33,635 bases of DNA from a virus. The stretch covers positions 1-33,635 of IMG/VR virus record IMGVR_UViG_3300037193_001246. The stretch is one strand, 5' to 3'. Below, piece by piece: positions 13,164 through 21,416 of the stretch; the first letter of the stretch is position 1; each line of letters begins with the position of its first letter. Position numbers and translations under genes: made by a program. The notes below the pieces were generated by a model, which ran no database searches, had not been told where the DNA came from, and saw only the letters and a program-made list of their open reading frames with translations.

Positions 13164-13860
13164 GTTCGACGGAGTCCTTCGATATCGGGAAGATCTTCGG
13201 GCCTGCACTCGGTGCGCTCTTCACAGAGTTGGACGAGGGCCGATCCCGTGGTCAGGTGGGGTCGGCCGAGATGTGGTCTGCCTTGGCGAAGCTCCTGGAA
13301 GAGTGGAGGACTCGGACGGAGCACCTTTCCTTGGACCAGCAGGTTCTCTGCTTCGCTCACTTCTACGTGATCGTGGTATCGAACCTGAGCAGACGGGGTT
13401 CGTAAACTCAGTCTCGTGCTACCCGAAGGGAACACCTACGGAGGCCCAGGTCGAGGCGTGTCGGCCTCACCTAGCGGCCCAGCTGGGAGCGCTCCGACCA
13501 AGGTTTATCCTTGCCTTCGGAGTGACTGCCCTCAGTGCGCTCCTGCCCACGAGGGAGCTCAAGTTAGGCGAGGTCCGAGGACGACCTATCTGGCTCCCTA
13601 CCGTGGGAGAGGCGTGGCCGGTCTGGTGGCGGACAGCGGCGGAGGTGTGGCCGACCTACCACCCGGCAGCGGCTCTGAGGAACTCGAGCTACCGCCGGAA
13701 GATTGAGGAGGACCTGGATGAGTTCGTCCGGTGGCGGGAGGGCGGGGACATCTACCCGTTCACCTGCGTGCGGTGTAAGGGGGAGGCGGAGCTGTACGAC
13801 GACAACGGGATCGCCTGGTGCCAGAGGCACGCGGGCCGGCAGCTGTCACTCCTGGGATAG
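13150..13860 (+). CDS. Family-4-type uracil-DNA glycosylase with extra zinc site
   Basis: ATG 13150 starts a 236-aa protein. Motif A LGEAPGRVEDSDGAPFLG spans 45-62, and C19, C22, C90 and C104 fit the 4Fe-4S ligands of family 4 UDGs. YHPAA at 170-174 is the catalytic-loop HP motif. It removes uracil from DNA. Residues 200-236 are an addition with C206, C209, C224 and H227, probably a small zinc finger not found in the minimal family. The KRRIH loop of UdgX is not seen. It is the last gene of the plus-strand half. Confidence 0.87.
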   Translation: MTEHEFDGVLRYREDLRACTRCALHRVGRGPIPWSGGVGRDVVCLGEAPGRVEDSDGAPFLGPAGSLLRSLLRDRGIEPEQTGFVNSVSCYPKGTPTEAQVEACRPHLAAQLGALRPRFILAFGVTALSALLPTRELKLGEVRGRPIWLPTVGEAWPVWWRTAAEVWPTYHPAAALRNSSYRRKIEEDLDEFVRWREGGDIYPFTCVRCKGEAELYDDNGIAWCQRHAGRQLSLLG

Positions 13861-13862
13861 AA

Positions 13863-13892
13863 GAGAGCCCCCTGCACGGGAAGGGGGCTCTC
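13863..13892. terminator. Bidirectional hairpin between convergent operons
   Basis: GAGAGCCCCCT (13863-13873) pairs perfectly with AGGGGGCTCTC (13882-13892) over an 8-base loop. It sits between the UDG stop and the end of the minus-strand late operon. It lacks a strong U-run on either strand, as is usual in GC-rich actinobacteria. Confidence 0.75.
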
Positions 13893-13916
13893 AGAGGGTG
13901 TGACCGACACCCGGAC

Positions 13917-14066
13917 CTAGAGGTTACGTTCGTACGGCCCGCCTGACAACACCCATGCCGCCAGGCCGGCGAACAGGAAGAACATCTGCTCGATCGCGAC
14001 GCCGTCCACGAGGGCGAAGACCGCCCCGAGGATGAAGAAGATCGCTGCCAGTAGTCGGAACATCAT
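13917..14066 (-). CDS. Small two-span membrane protein
   Basis: The start is the first of two ATGs at 14066, with AAGGAGG upstream. In the 49-aa product, residues 3-20 (FRLLAAIFFILGAVFALV) and 26-41 are hydrophobic, giving a short hairpin topology. It is last in the late operon, downstream of the endolysin and holin candidate, so it may assist lysis. The stop of the upstream gene overlaps the start. Confidence 0.7.
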   Translation of the reverse strand: MMFRLLAAIFFILGAVFALVDGVAIEQMFFLFAGLAAWVLSGGPYERNL

Positions 14067-14212
14067 GCCTCCTTCTGTGGGCCGGGAGTCACCTTGCTGA
14101 CCTCCCGGTAGAGCTTCTCGAGTACGCGGAGCTGCCGCTGTGTCACGGCGGAGTACCAGGCGACGAGCGCGAGGGTAGCGACCGACGCGACGGTGCCGAG
14201 CCACTCAGCCAC
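14063..14212 (-). CDS. Small single-span membrane protein
   Basis: GTG 14212 begins inside the upstream TAG junction. The 49-aa product has a hydrophobic N-terminal span (about 4-22) and a basic, helical tail (QRQLRVLEKLYREV). Its TGA overlaps the next ATG pair. It could be a lysis accessory or an i-spanin-like piece, but there is no proof. Confidence 0.62.
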   Translation of the reverse strand: MAEWLGTVASVATLALVAWYSAVTQRQLRVLEKLYREVSKVTPGPQKEA

Positions 14213-14383
14213 CTACGCCGGCGGCTTGTTCGGCACAGCCCAGACGAGGATCGCCGTGATGACATGCGACCCCGCCAGGTACCAGTTGACCGGCTCGTTC
14301 GTCGCCAGGGCCCCCGCGACGTACGTCAGCGGAGCGGCGAACAGGGCGACGATCGCCTTGGCGTAGTGCGTGACCGGTGCCAT
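14213..14383 (-). CDS. Holin candidate
   Basis: The start is ATG 14383 with GGAAGGAGGTAGCA. The 56-aa protein has two hydrophobic segments (about 9-26 and 38-52) joined by a polar turn, ending VWAVPNKPPA. Small two-span proteins with an ending like VVPN are typical of actinophage holins, which form the membrane holes that release endolysin. It sits in the lysis cassette with the M15 endolysin. Another cassette member could be the true holin. Confidence 0.65.
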   Translation of the reverse strand: MAPVTHYAKAIVALFAAPLTYVAGALATNEPVNWYLAGSHVITAILVWAVPNKPPA

Positions 14384-14385
14384 TG

Positions 14386-14655
14386 CTACCTCCTTCCGAG
14401 AAGCTCCGCGAGCAGGGCGATGACCCCGCTGGCTGCCAGTGTTCCGAGGATCCCCATGAGCCACTTGACGAGGTTGAGCTCCCGTCGGGTGGCGAAGCGG
14501 TTGTCTAAGGACTCAACCTTGGTGTTGAGGGCCTGGACCTTCGTCGAGGTATCGGAGGCCTGCTCCGCCATGAGCCGGGTGCGCTCATCGAGTCGACCCA
14601 GCAGCGCCATGACGTTGGGGTCGATCTCGTTGGGGGAGCTGTGCATGGTGCTCAT
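14386..14655 (-). CDS. Coiled-coil, C-tail membrane protein (XhlA-like)
   Basis: ATG 14655 overlaps the upstream stop as ATGA; longer readings into the upstream gene are rejected. The 89-aa product has a coiled coil at about 14-57 and one C-terminal membrane span at 63-85 (VKWLMGILGTLAASGVIALLAELLG), the plan of hemolysin XhlA and phage lysis-associated proteins. It may cooperate with the holin. Confidence 0.7.
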   Translation of the reverse strand: MSTMHSSPNEIDPNVMALLGRLDERTRLMAEQASDTSTKVQALNTKVESLDNRFATRRELNLVKWLMGILGTLAASGVIALLAELLGRR

Positions 14656-15041
14656 CCCTGGTAGATCCTGAACGCCTTCCAAGCGGTCCACGTGAGGACG
14701 AAGGGGATCGAGACGAGGATCACTAGCGTGACGATAGTCCGATAGACCGCCTCCGTTGTCAGCACCCCCGGGGGGAAGTCGGTATGTGGTTCGTGGAGTG
14801 ACCAGATCCCCACCGCGAGCAGGAGCAGACACAGGATCCCCTTCACCAGGGCGAGACGCTCGAACGCCTTCAGGATGTCTGACACGGGGGTCTTCTCTTC
14901 TGTGATCGCCTGGAGCCGGCGGCGTGCCCAGCTCGTGCGGTAGAGGAGTCGGCCGATCACTGCTAGGGCTAGGACGCATCCCAGCGACCACGCTTCACTC
15001 GACCACTCACGCAGGAGGTTGAGAAGGTCAAGTGCCGTCAT
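14652..15041 (-). CDS. Three-span membrane protein
   Basis: This 129-aa product overlaps the endolysin end by 14 bases. Likely membrane spans are at 17-34, 67-82 and 101-121, with a basic loop after the first span. Placement directly after the endolysin suggests a role in lysis, possibly as a second holin or antiholin. No family is recognised. Confidence 0.7.
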   Translation of the reverse strand: MTALDLLNLLREWSSEAWSLGCVLALAVIGRLLYRTSWARRRLQAITEEKTPVSDILKAFERLALVKGILCLLLLAVGIWSLHEPHTDFPPGVLTTEAVYRTIVTLVILVSIPFVLTWTAWKAFRIYQG

Positions 15042-15672
15042 CGGCCGGCCCGTTGATATTGAAGTGCTTGACGATGCGGTAGAGGTTGGACATCACGCCT
15101 CCGGTGGAGCGGCCGGTCGCCTCCTTCACGGCAGCGTCGTCCTTAGCTGCGATGGCTACGTGGAGGGTGCGGACCTTCTCCAGGAGCTCCTTCTGCTCTG
15201 CATCTGTCAGTGCCATGAACACTCCCTTCGGTTTGCCCAGGTTCTTCTTGGCGAACTCGGTGAAGGCGGCTGCATCTCGAGGGGTGCCCATGAACTCGAA
15301 GTGCATGTCGTCCGCACGTCCAGAGTAGTCCCCTCCCCAGCGGAACCCGTAGTTCTTCCACAGGGCGATGGCGGCGGGGTAGCGGCGGATGCGTCCGTTG
15401 CGCGGGCCCATCGGGTTCTCGGGAGCGTTGAGATCGACGGCCAGGCCCCATGCGTGGTTGGACCAGGTGGATGAACCACGGATCTTCCGGCAGGCGTAGC
15501 CCCAGCACCAGCCGGCGCGGAGGTCGTAGCCCTTGGCCTCGGTGGCGTCGCAGAGATAGGCGACGAGGGCAGCGATCTCCCGACGGACGGGTAGGCGGAC
15601 ACCATCAGCGCGCGTGAGGGTCACGATCGACCCACTGCATGGTGCCCCCCAGCCCCTAGCCTGCGCGCTCAA
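15028..15672 (-). CDS. M15-family peptidase endolysin
   Basis: TTG 15672 overlaps the previous stop (TTGA). The 214-aa protein has SNHAWGLAVD at 71-80 with metal ligands H73 and D80, and DDMHFEF with H124, the zinc site of M15 (VanY/L-Ala-D-Glu) peptidases. It should cut peptidoglycan stem peptides at lysis. Residues 150-214 form a helical C-terminal region (LTDAEQKELLEKVR) common in actinophage lysins. There is no signal peptide, so export relies on a holin. Confidence 0.87.
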   Translation of the reverse strand: MSAQARGWGAPCSGSIVTLTRADGVRLPVRREIAALVAYLCDATEAKGYDLRAGWCWGYACRKIRGSSTWSNHAWGLAVDLNAPENPMGPRNGRIRRYPAAIALWKNYGFRWGGDYSGRADDMHFEFMGTPRDAAAFTEFAKKNLGKPKGVFMALTDAEQKELLEKVRTLHVAIAAKDDAAVKEATGRSTGGVMSNLYRIVKHFNINGPADDGT

Positions 15673-15779
15673 TCGTCGTCGTCGCCCTCTGCGCCGTCGC
15701 AGTCGTCAGTGGTCCCCTCAGGCGCTTCGTCCCCGGGGTCGTACTCCTCGATCTCCCAGCCGTCAGGTAGGTCGGTCAT
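15669..15779 (-). CDS. 36-aa acidic peptide
   Basis: ATG 15779 begins just after the stop of the 1403-aa gene. The peptide MTDLPDGWEIEEYDPGDEAP... is extremely acidic and ends in DDDD, with no membrane span. Its TGA overlaps the endolysin TTG. It may mainly serve translational coupling or act as a small regulator of the endolysin. Confidence 0.55.
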   Translation of the reverse strand: MTDLPDGWEIEEYDPGDEAPEGTTDDCDGAEGDDDD

Positions 15780-15782
15780 GGT

Positions 15783-18700
15783 CTAACGGTACCGGTTAGC
15801 GATCGGTCCGGGAAGTAGCGGTGCACCCAGAGTGTCGGCCAGACGAGAGGGGAAGCGGCGGCGTGACGCACCCCCGAAACCGAAGCCGGCAAGGAGACCC
15901 CCTTGGCGCTGACGGGGTGGGAGAGGGAGGCCCTCGGCGACCTGCTGCTCCTGCTGAGCCTGGCGCTGCTGGAGGCCAGCGAACTCCTCGCCGGAGTAGC
16001 GGCGGATCCCGAAGGCTGAACCGGGGGTGAGGAGGGGCTGATCGGGGCGAGGGTCGGTGACACCCTTGAGGACACCGCCGGCAGCGGAGGATCCGACGAG
16101 CTTGAGGAGCTCGGTGGCGATGTCCGGGCGGCCCTGGGCGTAGCCGAACGGTCCCTCTTCCTTCGGGCCGAACGGGGTGCCCTGGTCGCGGAAGGTCCAC
16201 TTGCGGGCGATCTCGAGGAAGGGGTTGAGTGCAGAGGCAATCCCCTGGGGGGTGAGCAGGGCCGGCGCGTCGGTGAAGGGGTTCATTCCCCGGGTGTTGA
16301 GGTAGCTGCCACCGGGGAGTCCGACCAGGCCCTGGTAGTACTCGGGGAGGGTCTCCTTCTCCTCGTCCCACAGGTCGCGGTTGATGCGGCCGACGAGGAT
16401 GGTGAGCTGCACGCGGGCCGGGTGGTCGATCGCCAGGCGCGTGCCGTTCTTCAGCATCCCCTTCTGCCAGGCGTAGAACGGGAAGACGGTGCGGACGATC
16501 GTGCGCTCGAAGGGGGAGAGGTCGGAGTAGTTGACCAGGGCCTTGATGGCGCGCTGGGTGGCGGCCTCGGGGGAGAGCCCCTTCTTGTCCACGTAGAACT
16601 GCTTGACGGACTCGCGGGCGAGCTCGTCCACGATCTCGTTCACACGCTGCATCCGCTCGTTGAGGGTGCGGACGAAGGGCTTGTTGTACATGCGGGCAGC
16701 GCCGGTGCGGTACTGAGCGGACTCCGCACCTTCGCGCCGGGCCTCGCGGAGGGTACGGGTGAAGAACCCCTGCTCGAGCTCGGAGGGACCGGGGACCTCA
16801 GCCGGGAGACCGATCCGCTGGAAGTCGGCGGTGACGTCGCGGCGGGCGAACTCCGGAGTGAAGATGTTCTGGAACCCGCCGATGTCCTTCTTCAGCTTCC
16901 GCCATTGCTTGTACCAGCCGACGACGGCGTTCTTCGGGCCGATCTCCGCCGAGGTGAGGATCATGTTGCCGATCGTGTTGTAGACGTACCAGCGCGGGGA
17001 GTAGGTGAGGGTGGCCGTCCGCCAGGGGTCGGTGATCTTGGCGACGGTACGAGTGACCGGGTTGTCGTAGGAGCGGTTCATGGCGCGGAGGGCCTCAGCG
17101 GCGCCCTTGGTGATCATGTACTGGGTGGCGGAGGGGTCGATGTCGGTGCCCTGGAGGAAGGCCGAGAACTCAGGGTGGCCGAGCTCCTTGGTGGACAGGC
17201 GGTAGGGGATGTGGGTGCCGGAGAGGATCGCGGCCGGGTCGATGGCGGAGATGAACCGGTTCTCGGTCAGGTAGTCGATGATGTTGTTGGAGTGAACCTC
17301 CCAGGCAACCTCGCCGGCCTCAGCCACCCAGGCGCGGAAGCCCCGCTCGACGTCCTTGGGAGGGATGAGACCGCGCCGGTTCTTGCGGGTGCCGGCGGCT
17401 TGGAGCTTCATGGGGGACAGGCGGAAGGTCTCCCGAGCGAAGCGCTCGGCGTGGTCCTTGGAGAACTGCCGCATGTGGACGGGGGTGAAGTCCCGCTCGG
17501 CAGCGCGGCGGACCAGAGCCGGCCAGGTGAGCTGGTTCTCCGCCATGAAGGCACGGATCTCCGCGCCGGTGAGGGCCTGGCCGTTCAGACCAGACATGGC
17601 CTTGAGGTTGTTGTAGAGCTCCTTCTGCCCGCGAGCGATGTCGTACCACTCGTCGGGCACCATCTTCGGATCGACGAACTCCTGGCCGCGTGAGGCCTGT
17701 TCCATGAGGCGCTCGGCCTGGCGCTGAAGCCGCTCTGCGACACGGAACTGGGCGAAGTTCTCAGCGGGGCCCTCGGCTGCTGCGCGGAGGTTGGTGGCGG
17801 CTGCGCGTTCCTGGACGGCGCGGCGGCGCATGGTGTCGACCATCTGCTTGGCAGCACGGAGCTTGGCTGCAGCGCGCTCCTTGTTGACGGCCTCACGGAC
17901 GGCAGCGCGCCGGACGTCGGTCTCGCCCGGCTTGACCTTTCCCTCCTCGACCTGGGTGATCAGCTTGTTCCGGGAGTTCTGGACACGCTTGATCTTGTCG
18001 CCGAGTTCCTTGACGGAGTCCTCGAGCTCGTCGATGCGGACGACCTGCTCGTCGGTGAGGTTGTCCTCCCCGATGGCCTTGAGGCTGTCGAGCTCAGCCT
18101 GGGAGTCAGCCAGCTGCTTGCTGAACTGCTCCTCCCGGACCTCGTAGCGGCCAAGGCGGAGGTCCTGCTTGCGGGTGAGGAGGGCCTCAGGAGAGACCTG
18201 CTCGTACTCGAAGTCGACGTCGGCGAACTCGTCAGCGCGCTGGGCTGGGCGGTAGGGGACCTCGGGATCGAGGGGGTTGACCCGGTAGACCTTCTTGACC
18301 GTGCCGTCAGCCATCGTGACCATCTGGCCGGGGAGGATGTTCTCGAGCTCAGCGGCCTTGGCCTCCCAGACGTCGGCGGCCTGGTGGCGTTCGGCGGACT
18401 GCTCGACGAGGATCTTCCGTTCGCCGAGGACGCCCTCTACACGGGCAGCACGGGCCTGGTACTGAGCGCGCATGCCGCGCCCCATCTTGATGAGCTCGCG
18501 CTTCTTGGCGGTGACGTAGGTGCCGGGCTTGCCGGGCTCGATCCCAAAGAGGCCGAGGGGGGACTCGGTGGCGAGGCGGTTGACCTTCTTGGTGTTGAGC
18601 TGTTCCTTGAGGGCGCGGAGGCGGAGGACTTCCTTCTGGAAGCGGGGGTCGGGGATGACCTCGTCCTCGACGAAGCGGCGGATGTCGGGGTCGAGGGACT

Positions 18701-19994
18701 GGAGGGTCTGACGGTGGCCCTCAGGGACGAAGCCCTGCAAGCCGATGACCTCCGGCTTACGTGCGGCAGCGGCAGCCTTGTTCGCTGCAGCAGCTGCCGC
18801 CTCGCGTTCCTTCATCAGCTGGTCGATCTGCGCTCCGATCGCAGGGTCCTGAGTCCGGGAGTACCGGAAGTTCAGTGCTGGGAGCTGTTGGTTGATCTCG
18901 ACCAGACGCATGGCTTCAGGCGTCGTATTCGCCGGATCCCGCATCGGTAGGGACACCTCGCCGGTATTGGCGACCTCGGCTTCTCGGCCCTTCTGTTGAT
19001 AGCGGGGGACTTCGCTGATGTTCTGGCCAGTGAGGCGGTTGAACTCCTCGATGTACTCCTTATCGGTCCACACACCACGGCGGTGGCGGTCAGCGATCTG
19101 GCTGAGTCGGTACTCGAGTTGCTCGGGGTTCATCTGCTCGGGCACGTTGAAGACGTCGTCGATCGTCGCCCGGTAGTGCACCTCCTCCTGGAAGAGGTCC
19201 TCGATCTGCTTGACCCCCAGCCGGTCACCCAACCGCTCCCGGAGGAAGTTCATCCCGTCCAGGCCTTCCTTCTCGATGATGGCGCGGGTCTCACGGGCGG
19301 AGGCCTGGGCCTGGCGGGCCTGCTCCTTGTTGAACTGCTTCAGCCGGTGCTCATCCAGGCCCTTGAGGATGGGGGAGGCCACGCCGCTGAGACGAGACTC
19401 CGGTCCCACTGTCCGCAGCTTGCCCTCAGCAAGGCGTCCAGCCGACCTGTAGGGGCTGCGGCCGGCCTGGGCGGCACGCATGAGTCCAGAGCCTTCCGCG
19501 AGCCCTGCGGCCTTCCCAGCGGCTGCCACACCACCGGAGACGAGAGCGATGTTCCCGATGTCCTCGAACATGGCGGGGAGGATCCCCCGTCCCTCGAGGT
19601 AGCGCTCTCCGGGAGAGGTGGGGCGGATCTCCTCAGGGAGGAACTCCAGGAGCTCCTTGAAGTCGTCGGAGCCGAGGGCTGACTCGAGGGGGGACAACGG
19701 GAGCAGGGCGGTGGAGAGGATGGACTTCGTCATCCCCTGACCGAACTGAAGGAGGGTCTCGCCGCCTTCCTGCAGAGCTTCCCCTGGCTCGAGCCCACCG
19801 GGCGCCAGGGAGATCAGCGGCTGCACGATCGCCTGGTTGGCGATGTGCGCCAGCCCCGGGATGATGTTGGCTAGGTCGCCGAGGAGCTCCTTGAACCCCA
19901 GGATCGGTGAGCCGGGTGCTTCAGGTGGCTCGTAGGCGCTGCCGCCACCCCGCTGCTTGGGGAAGCCGAAGCCGCCTATGAACGCGCCGCCCAC
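15783..19994 (-). CDS. Giant internal virion / ejection-protein candidate
   Basis: GTG 19994 shares a base with the upstream TAG. The protein is 1403 aa. The N-terminus is Gly-rich with hydrophobic patches (about 30-170); about 220-500 is helical; about 500-800 is long charged coiled coil. Near 990-1040 TYSPRWYVYNTIGNM and near 1165-1185 LSPFERTIVRTVFPFYAWQ are aromatic segments reminiscent of large polyvalent phage proteins. By size and position it is an internal core protein ejected at infection. No muralytic motif is certain. Confidence 0.75.
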   Translation of the reverse strand: MGGAFIGGFGFPKQRGGGSAYEPPEAPGSPILGFKELLGDLANIIPGLAHIANQAIVQPLISLAPGGLEPGEALQEGGETLLQFGQGMTKSILSTALLPLSPLESALGSDDFKELLEFLPEEIRPTSPGERYLEGRGILPAMFEDIGNIALVSGGVAAAGKAAGLAEGSGLMRAAQAGRSPYRSAGRLAEGKLRTVGPESRLSGVASPILKGLDEHRLKQFNKEQARQAQASARETRAIIEKEGLDGMNFLRERLGDRLGVKQIEDLFQEEVHYRATIDDVFNVPEQMNPEQLEYRLSQIADRHRRGVWTDKEYIEEFNRLTGQNISEVPRYQQKGREAEVANTGEVSLPMRDPANTTPEAMRLVEINQQLPALNFRYSRTQDPAIGAQIDQLMKEREAAAAAANKAAAAARKPEVIGLQGFVPEGHRQTLQSLDPDIRRFVEDEVIPDPRFQKEVLRLRALKEQLNTKKVNRLATESPLGLFGIEPGKPGTYVTAKKRELIKMGRGMRAQYQARAARVEGVLGERKILVEQSAERHQAADVWEAKAAELENILPGQMVTMADGTVKKVYRVNPLDPEVPYRPAQRADEFADVDFEYEQVSPEALLTRKQDLRLGRYEVREEQFSKQLADSQAELDSLKAIGEDNLTDEQVVRIDELEDSVKELGDKIKRVQNSRNKLITQVEEGKVKPGETDVRRAAVREAVNKERAAAKLRAAKQMVDTMRRRAVQERAAATNLRAAAEGPAENFAQFRVAERLQRQAERLMEQASRGQEFVDPKMVPDEWYDIARGQKELYNNLKAMSGLNGQALTGAEIRAFMAENQLTWPALVRRAAERDFTPVHMRQFSKDHAERFARETFRLSPMKLQAAGTRKNRRGLIPPKDVERGFRAWVAEAGEVAWEVHSNNIIDYLTENRFISAIDPAAILSGTHIPYRLSTKELGHPEFSAFLQGTDIDPSATQYMITKGAAEALRAMNRSYDNPVTRTVAKITDPWRTATLTYSPRWYVYNTIGNMILTSAEIGPKNAVVGWYKQWRKLKKDIGGFQNIFTPEFARRDVTADFQRIGLPAEVPGPSELEQGFFTRTLREARREGAESAQYRTGAARMYNKPFVRTLNERMQRVNEIVDELARESVKQFYVDKKGLSPEAATQRAIKALVNYSDLSPFERTIVRTVFPFYAWQKGMLKNGTRLAIDHPARVQLTILVGRINRDLWDEEKETLPEYYQGLVGLPGGSYLNTRGMNPFTDAPALLTPQGIASALNPFLEIARKWTFRDQGTPFGPKEEGPFGYAQGRPDIATELLKLVGSSAAGGVLKGVTDPRPDQPLLTPGSAFGIRRYSGEEFAGLQQRQAQQEQQVAEGLPLPPRQRQGGLLAGFGFGGASRRRFPSRLADTLGAPLLPGPIANRYR

Positions 19995-21106
19995 TAGCCC
20001 TCACCGCCGCCGCCTCCGGCCTGGGCCACGCTGTTCATGTACTCGTAGAGGATCACCGAGGCGAGGCCGGGGTTCTCGAACTCCGCGCCGATCTGAGCGG
20101 CTGCCTGGAAGGGACCGATCTGCGCGGCGAGAGTGTTGAACTCCTGCAGCATCTTCGTGTAGTCGTCACCGGACTTCCAGGTCTTGATGTAGCCCGGCTT
20201 GTTCTCGACGATGTACTGGCCGTGGGCGAAGTCCACCCGCGCCCGTCCTTCGGGGTCGCGGCCGTAGTACTGAGCCGCGTCGGCGGGGTTGTCGAACTGG
20301 CTCCGGTAGCCCATCTGGTCCATGAGCATCTGCTGCTGGACCTGCGGAGCGATCATGCCGAGGATGAGCTCCTGACGACGGAGCTGGTTGGCGGCGTTCT
20401 GGGATCCGTACTGGGCGCGCTCCATACGGAGGCGAGAGAGGGACTCGGCCTGCTCTGCCTCGAGACCGGCACGCTGGGTGTTGATGAACTGGGTCGTGCC
20501 GAGGTCGAGCATGGGGATGTCAGCCATGCGGTCGGACTGCATGCCGGCGAGGGCTGCGTGGAAGGGGGCAGCGACGGACTCGTCGAACCCACCGGCTGAG
20601 ATGTCCTGGGGAAGGGCGTAGCCCTCGGGGGTCTCACCGGCGATGTCGTAGGCGCGGTTGACGCCTGCAGCGCCGGAGGTGTCACCCTCCGTGTAGATCT
20701 CCTCGTACTCCCCGGGCATGGCTCCCAGCGCAGCGTCAGCCTTCTGCTGGGTGTTCATCAGGATGTTCATGGCGTTCTTATAGCGCTGGTTGATCCCAGC
20801 CATCGCCTGGTTGTAGCCGACCTCGTAGTCGTGGGTCTCGTCGCCGGCGAGGGGCCCGAGGAGCTGGTCCCAGTAGGCGTACAGGGACTGCGGGGTCATG
20901 GTGCGGTTGGGCTGCGGGATCATCCCACCACCGGGAGGAGCGACAGGACCGATGAAACCCGGGTCACCCGGGTAGGCGTACTGAGGCAGCCCCTTCTGAC
21001 CGAACTTGAACGGGTCGCGCTTGGCCTTGCGTGTGCCCTCGTTGCCGGAGTACTGGCCGTAGCCGCCGTACTGGCTGAAGTCACCGCCGCCACCGAGAGT
21101 AGGCAT
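19994..21106 (-). CDS. Virion protein, Gly/Gln-rich, internal-protein candidate
   Basis: TAATG couples this 370-aa product to the upstream gene. The first 75 residues are Gly, Tyr and Pro-rich and disordered; about 90-130 and 215-260 are helical with Gln and Met clusters; the C-terminus ends GGGGGEG. There are no enzymatic motifs. Between a small structural gene and the 1403-aa gene, it probably belongs to the internal core. Confidence 0.7.
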   Translation of the reverse strand: MPTLGGGGDFSQYGGYGQYSGNEGTRKAKRDPFKFGQKGLPQYAYPGDPGFIGPVAPPGGGMIPQPNRTMTPQSLYAYWDQLLGPLAGDETHDYEVGYNQAMAGINQRYKNAMNILMNTQQKADAALGAMPGEYEEIYTEGDTSGAAGVNRAYDIAGETPEGYALPQDISAGGFDESVAAPFHAALAGMQSDRMADIPMLDLGTTQFINTQRAGLEAEQAESLSRLRMERAQYGSQNAANQLRRQELILGMIAPQVQQQMLMDQMGYRSQFDNPADAAQYYGRDPEGRARVDFAHGQYIVENKPGYIKTWKSGDDYTKMLQEFNTLAAQIGPFQAAAQIGAEFENPGLASVILYEYMNSVAQAGGGGGEG

Positions 21107-21414
21107 TAGAGCTGGATCCCCAGGCCGATGAGGAACTGGTTCCTCAGGATGTCAGCCAGGCCGGTGGAAGTGGCGAGCTCCGCCATCCCCTCGGTGGTGG
21201 TGAAGTCCTCTGCAGCGCGGGAGACCTTGTTCGTCGTCGCGCCGGAGTAGAAGGATCCCCTCGAGGCCTGGTTGTTCAGGATGTCGGGGATCGTCCGCGT
21301 CTCGTACAGCCGGCGGGCCAGAGCGGCTTGGAGAGCACGGTTGTTCCGCAGCTCCCCACCTCGCAGCCGCTCTGTTGCCTGCCCGAAGATCGGAGGGATC
21401 ATCATCTGCGCCAT
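21106..21414 (-). CDS. Small virion-operon protein
   Basis: The product is 102 aa with a mostly helical sequence (ERLRGGELRNNRALQAALARR) and an amphipathic end (LADILRNQFLIGLGIQL). It begins 2 bases after the adaptor paralogue stop. It may be an internal or assembly protein; the family is unknown. Confidence 0.65.
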   Translation of the reverse strand: MAQMMIPPIFGQATERLRGGELRNNRALQAALARRLYETRTIPDILNNQASRGSFYSGATTNKVSRAAEDFTTTEGMAELATSTGLADILRNQFLIGLGIQL

Positions 21415-21416
21415 GA

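Noticed and set aside
16422-17693. 423-aa plus-strand frame inside the 1403-aa gene
   Set aside because: The Gly/Val/Asp/Leu-rich low-complexity product is typical of an antisense frame; no ribosome site or motif is seen.
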